DNA from: an uncultured Bacilli bacterium
GTDB lineage: Bacteria > Bacillota_I > Bacilli_A > RF39 > UBA660
Assembly: GCA_947588925.1 (NCBI GenBank)
Contig: CANQAT010000007.1
Span: forward strand, 1-34,964
Direction: 5' to 3'
Length of the DNA: 34,964 nucleotides
A program made the translations under genes and the position numbers. Shown here piece after piece: positions 1 through 11,037 of this stretch (positions within the stretch are counted from its first letter, which is position 1; every line of letters starts with the position of its first letter). The notes beneath the pieces were generated by a model that saw only the letters and a program-made list of their open reading frames with translations, was not told the DNA's origin and did no database searches.

Positions 1-37
1 CCTGTCAAGAGGAACATTTGTTTGCTTTACACTTTTT
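1..37 (-). repeat. Copy 1 of a 37-nt exact repeat containing a TTGACA -35 element; the C/G tract would continue beyond the window edge
   Basis: cctgtcaagaggaacatttgtttgctttacacttttt is identical to 13858-13894. Confidence 0.9.
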
Positions 38-78
38 AAAAAATTTGCAAATTATTTTAACTTTTTGCAAACTTTTTA
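38..78 (-). terminator. Likely intrinsic terminator of obg
   Basis: Minus strand TTTGCAAA-N-TTTGCAAA-TTTTTT after the obg stop. Confidence 0.6.
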
Positions 79-97
79 TCACTATAATAATTATATT

Positions 98-1369
98 TTA
101 CTCTTTATATTCAAATTCATAATCTAAGATACGTATTGTATCTCCTTCTTGAATTCCCATTTCTTTTAGTTTATCATCTATTCCTAATTTTCTTAGTTTT
201 TTAGAAAATCTAGCAAATGCTTCATCACTTGAAAACCAAGTCATTTTAAGTAATTTCTCTATTTCATCACCTGTAACAACAAAGGTATTACCCTCTTTAT
301 ATATTTTAAATGGCTGTTCTTCTTTAAATTTATAAAGTACATGGCTCTCAAATTTTTCTTCCTCATATAAAGGCTGTTTTTCTATCGTATCTAGCATATC
401 AGCAAGTTTAATTAATACCTCATCTATTCCTTCTTTTGTAACTGCGCTTATAGGATATACTTCAACACTTACTTCTTTTTTAAATTTTTCTAAATTTTCT
501 TTAAATGAAGGCAAATCCATCTTATTAGCTATAACTATTTGTGGTTTATCGAGCAATTTTTTATTAAAGTTTTCTAGCTCTTTATTTATTATTTTGTAAT
601 CTTCAACTGGATTTCTACCTTCAAATGCGGACATATCAATAATATGTGCGATCACTCTTGTACGTTCTATATGTTTTAAAAACTTATCTCCTAATCCTTC
701 ACCAAGTGAGGCACCTTCTATTAGTCCGGGCAAATCAGCTACAACAAAAGAGCGATTATCTTTAGTTTTAACTACTCCTAAATTTGGAATTAAAGTTGTA
801 AAATGGTATGCGGCAATTTTTGGTTTAGCAGCGCTAATTACACTTATAAATGTACTTTTACCTACACTAGGAAGTCCAACAAGTCCAACATCCGCAAGTA
901 ATTTAAGTTCTACTTTAACCTTTTTTTCTTCTCCCGGTTCCCCATTCTCACAAAACGCTGGTGCGGGATTATTTCGAGTTGCAAAAGCCATATTACCTCT
1001 TCCACCTCTACCACCATAAGCAGCCACTACTCTATCACCAATCTTAGTTAAATCTCCTATTATAAGATTTGTATCTGTATCTGTTATTACAGTACCAATA
1101 GGAACTTTTATTACTAAATCATCTGCATTTTTTCCGTTGCACCCTTTACCTTCTCCGTGTTGCCCATCCTTAGCCTTATATATTTTTTTATATCTTAAGT
1201 CTATTAATGTATTCAAGCCTTCATCAACTTCAAAGACTATGTTTCCTCCGTGTCCACCATTTCCTCCATATGGACCACCCATTTCAACATATTTTTCTCT
1301 TCTAAATGCCATACATCCATTACCACCACGTCCAGCATTTAATTCTATTATTACTTCATCTATAAACAT
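98..1369 (-). CDS. obg: GTPase Obg/CgtA
   Basis: Glycine-rich Obg fold (FIDEVIIELNAGRGGNGCMAFRREKYV), G motifs GLPSVGKST, DLPGLIEGAS, NKMD, C-terminal OCT domain. Confidence 0.97.
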   Translation of the reverse strand: MFIDEVIIELNAGRGGNGCMAFRREKYVEMGGPYGGNGGHGGNIVFEVDEGLNTLIDLRYKKIYKAKDGQHGEGKGCNGKNADDLVIKVPIGTVITDTDTNLIIGDLTKIGDRVVAAYGGRGGRGNMAFATRNNPAPAFCENGEPGEEKKVKVELKLLADVGLVGLPSVGKSTFISVISAAKPKIAAYHFTTLIPNLGVVKTKDNRSFVVADLPGLIEGASLGEGLGDKFLKHIERTRVIAHIIDMSAFEGRNPVEDYKIINKELENFNKKLLDKPQIVIANKMDLPSFKENLEKFKKEVSVEVYPISAVTKEGIDEVLIKLADMLDTIEKQPLYEEEKFESHVLYKFKEEQPFKIYKEGNTFVVTGDEIEKLLKMTWFSSDEAFARFSKKLRKLGIDDKLKEMGIQEGDTIRILDYEFEYKE

Positions 1370-1421
1370 AGTATCACTTCCTTTAAGTATTATACACTAA
1401 AAATTGTTAAATTAAAACACG

Positions 1422-2615
1422 TTACGAGACGTGTTTTTCAATTAGCATAGAGCTTGTAATATCACCAACTACATTTAAGCAAGTGCCGGGTGGATCTACT
1501 ATCCAACCAATTGTTGCAATTATTGGGAATGCCTCAAGTGGAAAACCATAAAGTGAGACAACAAGCATTTCTCCTATGAACGCACCACCCGGTATACCAG
1601 ACATAACAACTCCAGATAATACGGCTATTAATATAGCTATTAAATATGTATCTATTCCTGTAAAACTTTTACCGAATATTGAAAATAAGAATGCTATTTT
1701 AAGTATAGACGCCATACTAGAACCTTCCATATGAATAGTTGAACCTATTGGAAGTGTAGTTCTAGCAACATCATCATCGATATTTAATTTTTCTGCGCAT
1801 TCTAAATTTGCTGGAAGACTTGCAAGCGATGAACAAGTGCCAAGTGAAGTTACTGTTGGTGTAAATATATTTTTATAGAATTCTTTTACTCCCTTTTTAC
1901 CTCTAGCAATAAAACTATAAAGTGTATAAAAAATTACGAAATAAACTATAGATAGTACATAGTAAAATATCATACTTCTTGCATAACTTCCTATTATCTC
2001 CCCACCATATTCACCTACTAGTGAGGCAAAGTAAGCACAAAGTCCAACAGGTGCATAATACATAATTATTTTAATTACGTTCATCATTATTTTAGATATT
2101 GTATTTAAGCCATTTGATATTTTACTTTTTTCATCCTTTAACATACTTACTGCAAATCCTACTATGCATGAAAATATTATAAGTGGCAACATATTACTTT
2201 TGGATAACAGTTGATTAAATTCTGGCACAGTTATCATATCTACTATTTTATCCCCTAAATTAATAGCTTCAGTTGAACCTTCTGTTAATTCTAAAGTAAC
2301 ATTTCCTACTGGATTTACTAGTTTAACGCTAATTAAAGTAAATATTGAAGCAATTGCGCTTGTCAAGATAAATACAATGAACATATATGTAAAAATTTTA
2401 CCTAATTTTTTAAAACTTTTAATATTTGAAATACTACTAGATATAGTAAAGAATACTAGTGGGACTACTATTGTATAAAGTAAGTTAACAAAAACAGTTC
2501 CAAATGGTTTTAAATACATCGCATTTTCACCAAATATTACTCCAATTATACAACCTATCATTATTGAAATTAAAAGTATTAACGGAAACCTATACGCTTT
2601 TAATATTTTTTTCAT
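1422..2615 (-). CDS. Dicarboxylate/amino acid:cation symporter (DAACS family)
   Basis: Multi-TM protein; start trimmed to MKKILKAYRF with RBS GTAGGAGGTCTT; motifs SLASLPANLECAEKL, GSTIHMEGSS, GIPGGAFIGEML. Confidence 0.85.
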   Translation of the reverse strand: MKKILKAYRFPLILLISIMIGCIIGVIFGENAMYLKPFGTVFVNLLYTIVVPLVFFTISSSISNIKSFKKLGKIFTYMFIVFILTSAIASIFTLISVKLVNPVGNVTLELTEGSTEAINLGDKIVDMITVPEFNQLLSKSNMLPLIIFSCIVGFAVSMLKDEKSKISNGLNTISKIMMNVIKIIMYYAPVGLCAYFASLVGEYGGEIIGSYARSMIFYYVLSIVYFVIFYTLYSFIARGKKGVKEFYKNIFTPTVTSLGTCSSLASLPANLECAEKLNIDDDVARTTLPIGSTIHMEGSSMASILKIAFLFSIFGKSFTGIDTYLIAILIAVLSGVVMSGIPGGAFIGEMLVVSLYGFPLEAFPIIATIGWIVDPPGTCLNVVGDITSSMLIEKHVS

Positions 2616-2721
2616 AAGACCTCCTACTACATTATATTCAAATAAAAGCAAAAGGCAAAAAAATTTTACATTTACAAATCTTAAACATATTTAACTACCT
2701 GATAAAAATCTTCCATAAAGA

Positions 2722-2745
2722 AAAAATTGGTGTAACACCAACTTT
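2722..2745 (-). terminator. Intrinsic terminator after the HIRAN gene
   Basis: Minus strand TTGGTG-TTA-CACCAA-TTTTTT. Confidence 0.75.
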
Positions 2746-3424
2746 ATACGTTAAAAATTATTTTGACATTTGTTGTGATATATTCATCAGATAATTCAGA
2801 TTCAAAATTTAAGCTTTTAATCATTGCAGAATAATCTGTACCACTTTTTAATGCGTCTAATAACTGTTTGCTATAGTACCTAGGAACATAACCTATATAA
2901 TACTTTTTCCCTAAATTAGTATAAACAACTCTTATAGCATTTTCATCATATTTATTATTTAATTCTGGTTCTAGGTATAATTTATCATTTATTTTTAATA
3001 ACTTTTTGCACAAATTAATATCACTACTATAATTAGTACCAGCTACATCAAATTCAAGTCTATCTAAATCAAAAGCAGGTACAAATTCATAACTATCTGT
3101 TATTAGTCTTCCCTTTGTTGCTTTTAAAATTTCAAAATCGGTAGAATTGCTTTCCAAATTATAGGCATTTAAAATTTCCAAATAATCAGGTCTATTCTTG
3201 TTTGGCAATCTCGTTAAAATATTGGCAAATAACTTTTCACTTACATATGTTTTGTCAATATCTTTAAAGCCCGGAAAGTACTCAAACCCATTATCAATAG
3301 CATCATTAAGTTCAGGATTTGTATATCTAAATACATAATTTTCATCATTCTTTGTTAATGTACCAACTCTATAACGTCTGCGTGTAACAGGATCTTTCCA
3401 AATTAACCATAATTCATTTTTCAT
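2744..3424 (-). CDS. HIRAN-domain protein
   Basis: C-terminal NKYDENAIRVVYTNLGKKYYIGYVPRYYSKQLLDAL matches the HIRAN pattern. Confidence 0.65.
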   Translation of the reverse strand: MKNELWLIWKDPVTRRRYRVGTLTKNDENYVFRYTNPELNDAIDNGFEYFPGFKDIDKTYVSEKLFANILTRLPNKNRPDYLEILNAYNLESNSTDFEILKATKGRLITDSYEFVPAFDLDRLEFDVAGTNYSSDINLCKKLLKINDKLYLEPELNNKYDENAIRVVYTNLGKKYYIGYVPRYYSKQLLDALKSGTDYSAMIKSLNFESELSDEYITTNVKIIFNV

Positions 3425-3428
3425 GCTA

Positions 3429-4280
3429 TCACCCCTCTATTATATCAAGAAGTATATCTCTTCTCTTTATTAAGTATTCTATTATAAATTTTTTATGTAG
3501 TAACGTTATTAAATTGTCAGGAATTTTATTTACAATTGTAATTATCTTTTTATCAGATAGTTTTTTTAAATTTAGTATTTCTAATTTAACAAAATTAGGA
3601 TACATATCATACAACGTTTTAATTAAATCAAAATGTTTTATTCTTTTCCCATCTTCATTATATATCATGGATTGGCTTCTTTTAATATATGTTTCAAAAT
3701 CTTTTTCCTTGCTGTAAAACTTATTTAAAAAGTTTTCATCCTTAAATTCTCGTAAAAGGCTACACCCATTATCGTATAAAGGAGAAATTTTATATGATTT
3801 AAGGCCAATAATTATACCCCAATTTTCTTCATGTCTATCTTGTTCTCCTATAAGTGCATCAAAAATCATTATTTTAATGAAATCGAAGAAGAGAGTTTTA
3901 TCCATATCGTCTAATGTTTGTTTTATATTTTTTATTGTGTAATACTTTTTCCTTTCTGACTCATATTTATTTAAAAATGCACTTGCATCCATATGAATAT
4001 TTTCATTTGAGAACAAATAATTAAGAACCCCAAATACCATATTTTCATCTAACGCTAGTTCAATTCTAGCACATTTATAACCCAATATTTTAGCAATTTC
4101 GTAAGCTAATTTCTCAGAGCATGCCTCACTACAATTGTAATCTGATCGCTCGTATTTAAACATCATAATATTTTTATTTTTACCTAATGCCATTCTTTTT
4201 TTCCTAGAACCTTTTACAATATATGTACTAGTTAAAAAATGAAAATCTTTACCACTTATTTTAATTTTAAATTTATTCAT
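3429..4280 (-). CDS. HipA-like/CtkA-like Ser/Thr kinase
   Basis: DRHEENWGIIIG catalytic loop and SPLYDNGCSLL metal-binding motif; start moved to MNKFKIKISG with RBS AGGTGA; the ORF-track start is an upstream TTG. Confidence 0.7.
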   Translation of the reverse strand: MNKFKIKISGKDFHFLTSTYIVKGSRKKRMALGKNKNIMMFKYERSDYNCSEACSEKLAYEIAKILGYKCARIELALDENMVFGVLNYLFSNENIHMDASAFLNKYESERKKYYTIKNIKQTLDDMDKTLFFDFIKIMIFDALIGEQDRHEENWGIIIGLKSYKISPLYDNGCSLLREFKDENFLNKFYSKEKDFETYIKRSQSMIYNEDGKRIKHFDLIKTLYDMYPNFVKLEILNLKKLSDKKIITIVNKIPDNLITLLHKKFIIEYLIKRRDILLDIIEG

Positions 4281-4406
4281 ATATTCACCTATAATGTTTG
4301 CTACTTTAGGGGTGTCCAATTTAATTATACCACGTATAAATTACAAATAAAAGACTATTTTTTAATATTAGGGGTGTGCTATAATATGGACAGATATATA
4401 ATTTAG

Positions 4407-6037
<1,631 letters not shown>

Positions 6038-6041
<4 letters not shown>

Positions 6042-7414
6042 TAGTCACAATTTCCGGGTGTTCTATAATATGGAATTACATCTCTTATATTATCTACTCC
6101 TGTTAGATATATGAGTAATCTTTCAAATCCCATACCAAATCCTGAGTGAACACATCCACCATATTTTCTTAGGTTCAAGTACCAATCCATGGAATTTTTA
6201 TCCATTTTTAGTTCATCCATACGTTTAACTAACTTATCATAGTCATCTTCTCTTTGTGATCCACCCATAAGTTCTCCTGCACCCGGTACTTCAAGGTCAA
6301 CTGCTGCAACAGTTTTACCGTCATCATTTTGTTTCATATAAAATGCTTTTATATCTTTAGGCCAGTTTTTAATAAATACAGGTCCGTTAAAATATTCTGT
6401 GATGTATTTTTCGTGTTCTTTAGCGATATCCTCTCCGTATTCAGGTTCAAATTCCCATTTGACATCTGCTTTTTTTAGTATTGTTATTACGTCTTCATGG
6501 TCTATTCTTGTAAACTTACTATTTATAAGCTTAGTTAATTTTTCTATTAAACCTTTTTCAACGAATTTATCAAATAATTCCATCTCTTCTTTGGCGTTAT
6601 CTAGTACATATTTAACTACATATTTTAACATATCTTCCATTATATCCATGTCCATATCAAGATCGCAGAACGCAATTTCAGGTTCAATCATCCAGAATTC
6701 AGAAGCATGGTATTTTGTATTTGAATTCTCTGCTCTAAATGTAGGTCCAAATGTGTAAGTTTTCTTATATGCCATTGCAAATGTTTCTGCTTGAAGTTGA
6801 CCGCTTACTGTAAGAGACGCTCTTTTAGAGAAGAAATCTTTACTGTAATCAACTTTACCACTTTTTGCAACTCTATCTAAATCGAGTGTGGTTACTTGAA
6901 ACATCTCTCCTGCTCCTTCACAATCACTTGATGTTATTATTGGAGCGTGGAAGTATACATATCCCCTATCTTGAAAGTATTTATGTATTGCATATGCGGC
7001 TATACTTCTTACTCTAAATACTGCATTAAATAGATTTGTTCTAGGACGAAGATATGCAATTTCTCTTAAAAATTCACGAGTTGGTCTACCTTTAGATTGT
7101 AGTGGATAATCATCTTTTGAATCCCCTTCTAGTTTTACGTTACTTGCTTTAAGTTCAAAGTCTTGTGTGCCTTCTGATTTAATTAATTTACCAGTTATGC
7201 TAACAGCAGAACCTAGTCTCATTTTACTCAACTCATCAAAGTTAGATAATGTACTATCATAAACAACTTGTAAGTTTTTAAGATACGTACCATCATTAAA
7301 ATCTATAAATCCAAAATCTTTTTGTTTTCTATGACTTCTTATCCAACCTTGTACTGTAATATCTTTATCTAAATATTTTTCATAATCTTTATATATATCT
7401 TTTACATCTAACAT
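6038..7414 (-). CDS. asnS: Asparaginyl-tRNA synthetase
   Basis: Class IIb aaRS with OB fold and Asn-type motifs (TVSGQLQAETFAMA, FGPTFRAENSNTKYHASEFWMIEPE, GFGMGFERLLIYLTGVDNIRDVIPYYRTPG); start MLDVKDIY with RBS AAAGGTG. Confidence 0.95.
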
Positions 7415-7418
7415 TTTA

Positions 7419-8834
7419 TCACCTTTTTTCCATTTCTTCATTTATTATATCCCTCGTAAGTACTGGATTAGCCTTACCACGGGTTTCTTTCATAACTTGA
7501 CCTACAAAATAATCAAATGTGTTTTTACCTTTTCTGTGATCCTCTATTAAGTCAGGTCTTTCATCAAGTAATTTTGTAACTATATCACGTATAGTTTTAT
7601 CATCTGTAATTTGAGTAAGTCCAAGCTCTTTAACCACTATATTTGGTTCTTTATTTTCTTCTAAACATTTTGAAAATACTTCTTTACTTTGCTTAGATGA
7701 TATTTTATTATTATCGACCATATCAATTAATTCACATAACATTTTAGGAGTTAAAGATAAGTCTTTTATATCAAGTTCATTTTTATTTAAGTATCCAAGT
7801 ACTGAAGTTGTTATCCAATTTGAAATGCTTTTTGGATTACAACCTATAAATACACACTCTTCAAAATAATCTGATACTGCTTTATCTTTTACAAGTATTT
7901 CTGAATCATAACGAGATAGACCATAAACTTCCATATATTTATTAATTCTATCGAATTGTAACATAGGTATTTCACTTTTTATCTCATCTATCCACTCATC
8001 AGTTATTTTAATAGGTGGTATATTTGGTTCAATATAATATTTATAATCTACTGCGTCTACTTTAGAACGAAGTGAATGAGTAGTTAAAGTATCCTCATCA
8101 AAGCGTCTAGTTTCCTGTAATATAACTCCACCATTTTCAAGAACCTCTTTTTGTCTTTTTATTTCAGTTTCAATTGCAAGACGTACACTATTAAAGCTAT
8201 TTATATTTTTCATTTCAGTTCTAGTTCCCAGTGTATCATCTTTTGAAAGTGATATATTTACATCTACTCTCATCTGTCCTTTATCTGTGCGTGCTTCTGA
8301 TACTCCTGTATATAAGAATATCCCTTTTAAAGCTTCAAGGAAAGCTATTGCCTCCGTTGATGAGTGCATACAAGGCTCTGTTACTGTTTCTAGAAGTGGT
8401 ACACCTGCTCTATTATAATCTATTAATGAATAATCTTTAAAGTGGTCTAGTGAGGCAGTATCTTCTTCTAAGTGAATGTTATTTATTCCTATTTTTTTAT
8501 CCTCACCATCCACGTTAATCATGACATACCCATTAACTCCAACTGGTTTTGTCTCTTGTGTTATCTGATAACCTTTAGGTAGATCTGGGTAGTAATAGTT
8601 TTTTCTATCGAACATTACTATATCAGGAGTTTTACAATTTAAAGCAAGTGCCATAAGTAAGGATTTTCTAAATGCTTCTTTGTTTGCAACAGGAAGTATT
8701 CCGGGTAGTCCTAAATCTACAACAGATACGTTTTCGTTAGGATACTCTGAATATGCATTTTTCGCACTTGAAAAGTTTTTTGAATTTGTTTTAACCTCAC
8801 AGTGTACCTCAAGTCCAATTGTTACTTTATACAT
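7419..8834 (-). CDS. gatB: Asp-tRNA(Asn)/Glu-tRNA(Gln) amidotransferase subunit B
   Basis: GLEVHCEVKTNSKNFS, GLPGILPVANKEA, C-terminal GatB/YqeY domain. Confidence 0.97.
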   Translation of the reverse strand: MYKVTIGLEVHCEVKTNSKNFSSAKNAYSEYPNENVSVVDLGLPGILPVANKEAFRKSLLMALALNCKTPDIVMFDRKNYYYPDLPKGYQITQETKPVGVNGYVMINVDGEDKKIGINNIHLEEDTASLDHFKDYSLIDYNRAGVPLLETVTEPCMHSSTEAIAFLEALKGIFLYTGVSEARTDKGQMRVDVNISLSKDDTLGTRTEMKNINSFNSVRLAIETEIKRQKEVLENGGVILQETRRFDEDTLTTHSLRSKVDAVDYKYYIEPNIPPIKITDEWIDEIKSEIPMLQFDRINKYMEVYGLSRYDSEILVKDKAVSDYFEECVFIGCNPKSISNWITTSVLGYLNKNELDIKDLSLTPKMLCELIDMVDNNKISSKQSKEVFSKCLEENKEPNIVVKELGLTQITDDKTIRDIVTKLLDERPDLIEDHRKGKNTFDYFVGQVMKETRGKANPVLTRDIINEEMEKR

Positions 8835-10272
8835 CGTATTCCTCCTTTATTAATCCCTTATACCCTAGTTTATCTTCTATTTTGTTTGCTATATTAAGTA
8901 CTTTAGCGTCATCAAAAGCTTTACCAGTTATATTAATTCCAATAGGCATATCATCTACAAATCCATTTGGAATAGTAATGCTAGGAAACCCTCCAAAGTT
9001 ACCTATTACCATATGGTTTTCTAGTATCAAGTATCTATCACTCATTCTATCTATTTCGTTATCAAAGAAAGGCGCAACTCCTCCGCTAGCAGGTAGTATC
9101 ATAGCGTCATAAGTCTTATATAACTCATTCATCTTATCTACTATTATATGTCTTAATCTTAAAGCATTTTTAAATAGTCTTTCTTGATTTTCTCTTTGAA
9201 GTATATAACTACCTAGTATAAATCTTCTTTTTATAAGTTCACTAAAGCCTTTAGTTCTAGCGTCAAACATTATTTCGTTTATACTGCCTCCTTCTCCACG
9301 AGGTCCAAAAGGAATTCCTGTTAGGTTTGAATTATTACTTGTTGCCTCGGCTGAGCTTATTGTTATATAGGTTGGATAGAGTGCTTTTAAAAGATTATCG
9401 TCAAATGATACTTCATCAACTGTAAATCCTAGCTTTTTGCACTCTTCTATAGTCTCTTTAAATTTATCTAATATCTTTAAAGTTTCTTCTCCTGCGTCTT
9501 TATAAAGTGTTTTATCTGTAATTTCTTTTATATAGAATAGTTTCATACCTTTTATATCGTTATCGATTACATCAGTATATTTTATATCTTCATTTGGAAG
9601 TGAGGTCATATCTTTTTCATCTTGACCCTTTAATATATCAGTAACAATTGCAGCGTCTCTAACACATCTTGCAAAACATCCAACATGGTCTAGACTTGAA
9701 GCAAAAGCAAATAATCCATATCTTGATATTCTACCGTATGTAGGCTTAAATCCAACTAACCCACCGAATGCGGCTGGTTTTCTAATGGAATCTCCTGTAT
9801 CTGAACCTATTGAAAATGGAACTATACCAAGGGCAACTGCGGCAGCTGATCCAGCACTAGAGCCACCTATTTCTCTATTTTTATTCCAAGGATTTCTTAC
9901 TATACCTGTGTGTCCAGTCGTACCTGTTCCGCCCATTGCAAGTTCATCTAAAACTGTTTTTCCTACAAGTACTGCTCCTGCGTCTTTTAACTTTTTGTAT
10001 GCAGTTGAATCGTATACTGGAACATAATCTTTTAATATGTTTGAAGAAGCAGTTGTAAGTATTCCTTTAGTTGAAAAGTTATCTTTTAAAGCATATGGAA
10101 TACCGCTTAGAAGTGAATTAGACTCTTTTTCTTCTTTTTTATCCATAATTGTTACAAATGAATTGAACTCATCTTGATAAGTATGTGCTTTTTCTATTGC
10201 GATTTTAAATAGCTCATCGCTTGTAACTTTTTTCTCATCTAAATCTTTTCTTAGATCCATTATAGTTTTCAT
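8827..10272 (-). CDS. gatA: Asp-tRNA(Asn)/Glu-tRNA(Gln) amidotransferase subunit A
   Basis: Amidase signature (GGSSAGSAAAVALGIVPFSIGSDTGDSIRKPAAFGG). Confidence 0.97.
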   Translation of the reverse strand: MKTIMDLRKDLDEKKVTSDELFKIAIEKAHTYQDEFNSFVTIMDKKEEKESNSLLSGIPYALKDNFSTKGILTTASSNILKDYVPVYDSTAYKKLKDAGAVLVGKTVLDELAMGGTGTTGHTGIVRNPWNKNREIGGSSAGSAAAVALGIVPFSIGSDTGDSIRKPAAFGGLVGFKPTYGRISRYGLFAFASSLDHVGCFARCVRDAAIVTDILKGQDEKDMTSLPNEDIKYTDVIDNDIKGMKLFYIKEITDKTLYKDAGEETLKILDKFKETIEECKKLGFTVDEVSFDDNLLKALYPTYITISSAEATSNNSNLTGIPFGPRGEGGSINEIMFDARTKGFSELIKRRFILGSYILQRENQERLFKNALRLRHIIVDKMNELYKTYDAMILPASGGVAPFFDNEIDRMSDRYLILENHMVIGNFGGFPSITIPNGFVDDMPIGINITGKAFDDAKVLNIANKIEDKLGYKGLIKEEYDV

Positions 10273-10562
10273 TCACCCACCACCTTTGGTACTTTTACTT
10301 GATCTGCTTTTGTATCTTTTGCATTAGCTAAAACTTCATCAGTAGTTAAACTGTCTTTTGCTTCATCTTCTCTAAAGTTTGCATGGTATATAACATATGG
10401 AAATACAAGAGGTTCAACGCTTTTTATATTTTCTATTTTACCTATTAATTCCATATGCTTTTCTACTGTTTCAAACTCTTTTAGAGTTCTTTCGTATCCT
10501 TCATCATCCATATCAAACATTAGCTTTGCTGCATAATCTTTTAAGTTTTCCTTTGTTACCAT
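10269..10562 (-). CDS. gatC: Asp-tRNA(Asn)/Glu-tRNA(Gln) amidotransferase subunit C
   Basis: 97-aa ORF directly upstream of and overlapping gatA; GatC-like helical protein; RBS aggagg. Confidence 0.88.
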   Translation of the reverse strand: MVTKENLKDYAAKLMFDMDDEGYERTLKEFETVEKHMELIGKIENIKSVEPLVFPYVIYHANFREDEAKDSLTTDEVLANAKDTKADQVKVPKVVGE

Positions 10563-10576
10563 AATATCCTCCTAAC

Positions 10577-10599
10577 AAAAAAACAAGCCAAAGGCTTGT
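10577..10599 (-). terminator. Intrinsic terminator between the tRNA-Asn pair and gatC
   Basis: Minus strand ACAAGCC-TTT-GGCTTGT-TTTTTT, just before the gatC RBS. Confidence 0.8.
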
Positions 10600-10611
10600 A
10601 CTATTTTTAAA

Positions 10612-10687
10612 TGGCGCCTGATGTAGGACTCGAACCTACGACCTAACGGTTAACAGCCGTGCGCTCTACCGACTGAGCTAATCAGGC
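10612..10687 (-). tRNA. tRNA-Asn(GTT), distal copy, CCA encoded
   Basis: GCCTGATTAGCTCAGTCGGTAGAGCGCACGGCTGTTAACCGTTAGGTCGTAGGTTCGAGTCCTACATCAGGCGCCA; anticodon loop CTGTTAA. Confidence 0.95.
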
Positions 10688-10695
10688 ATTTAAAA

Positions 10696-10771
10696 TGGCG
10701 CTCAATGTAGGACTCGAACCTACGACCTAACGGTTAACAGCCGTGCGCTCTACCGACTGAGCTAATTGAGC
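10696..10771 (-). tRNA. tRNA-Asn(GTT), proximal copy, CCA encoded
   Basis: GCTCAATTAGCTCAGTCGGTAGAGCGCACGGCTGTTAACCGTTAGGTCGTAGGTTCGAGTCCTACATTGAGCGCCA. Confidence 0.95.
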
Positions 10772-10784
10772 AAATCTAAATAGT

Positions 10785-11031
10785 TTCACCTTGCTTGGGA
10801 CGAAATAACCGCGGTGCCACCCAAATTGTCAAATGACCACTTTACCGATTCTAATAAATCGTGCAACGGCTAACGGGTTACATCCGGAAAACTCTACTTT
10901 GTTCAAGTTAACAGTTCATGAGTGTTATTCATAATATGCTTGATTGTTAGCTTCCACCATACCTAACTCGCTTTAATTAGTTTATATTATTACTTCTCTC
11001 AATCAAAACTTTTATTCCCTAAAAGGCTTAT
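10785..11031 (-). promoter_or_regulatory. T-box leader RNA, probable specifier AAC (Asn)
   Basis: T-box core GGGTGGCACCGCGG (10809-10822, minus); Stem I features GAGAGAAGTAA and GCGAGTTAGG..GGTGGAAGCTAAC; candidate specifier AAC at 10924-10926. Confidence 0.92.
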
Positions 11032-11037
11032 GTACTA

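Noticed and set aside
1137-1400. Plus-strand ORF opposite obg (also 5171-5665, 6399-6758, 8819-9112, 9785-10027, 14624-14890, 33341-33550 and similar)
   Set aside because: Antisense to well-supported genes, biased Ser/Leu/Pro composition and no convincing RBS; frame shadows of the real genes.
10612-10771. Near-identical ~76-nt direct repeats as possible att sites
   Set aside because: They are two complete tRNA-Asn genes separated by 8 nt, with no room for an inserted element.
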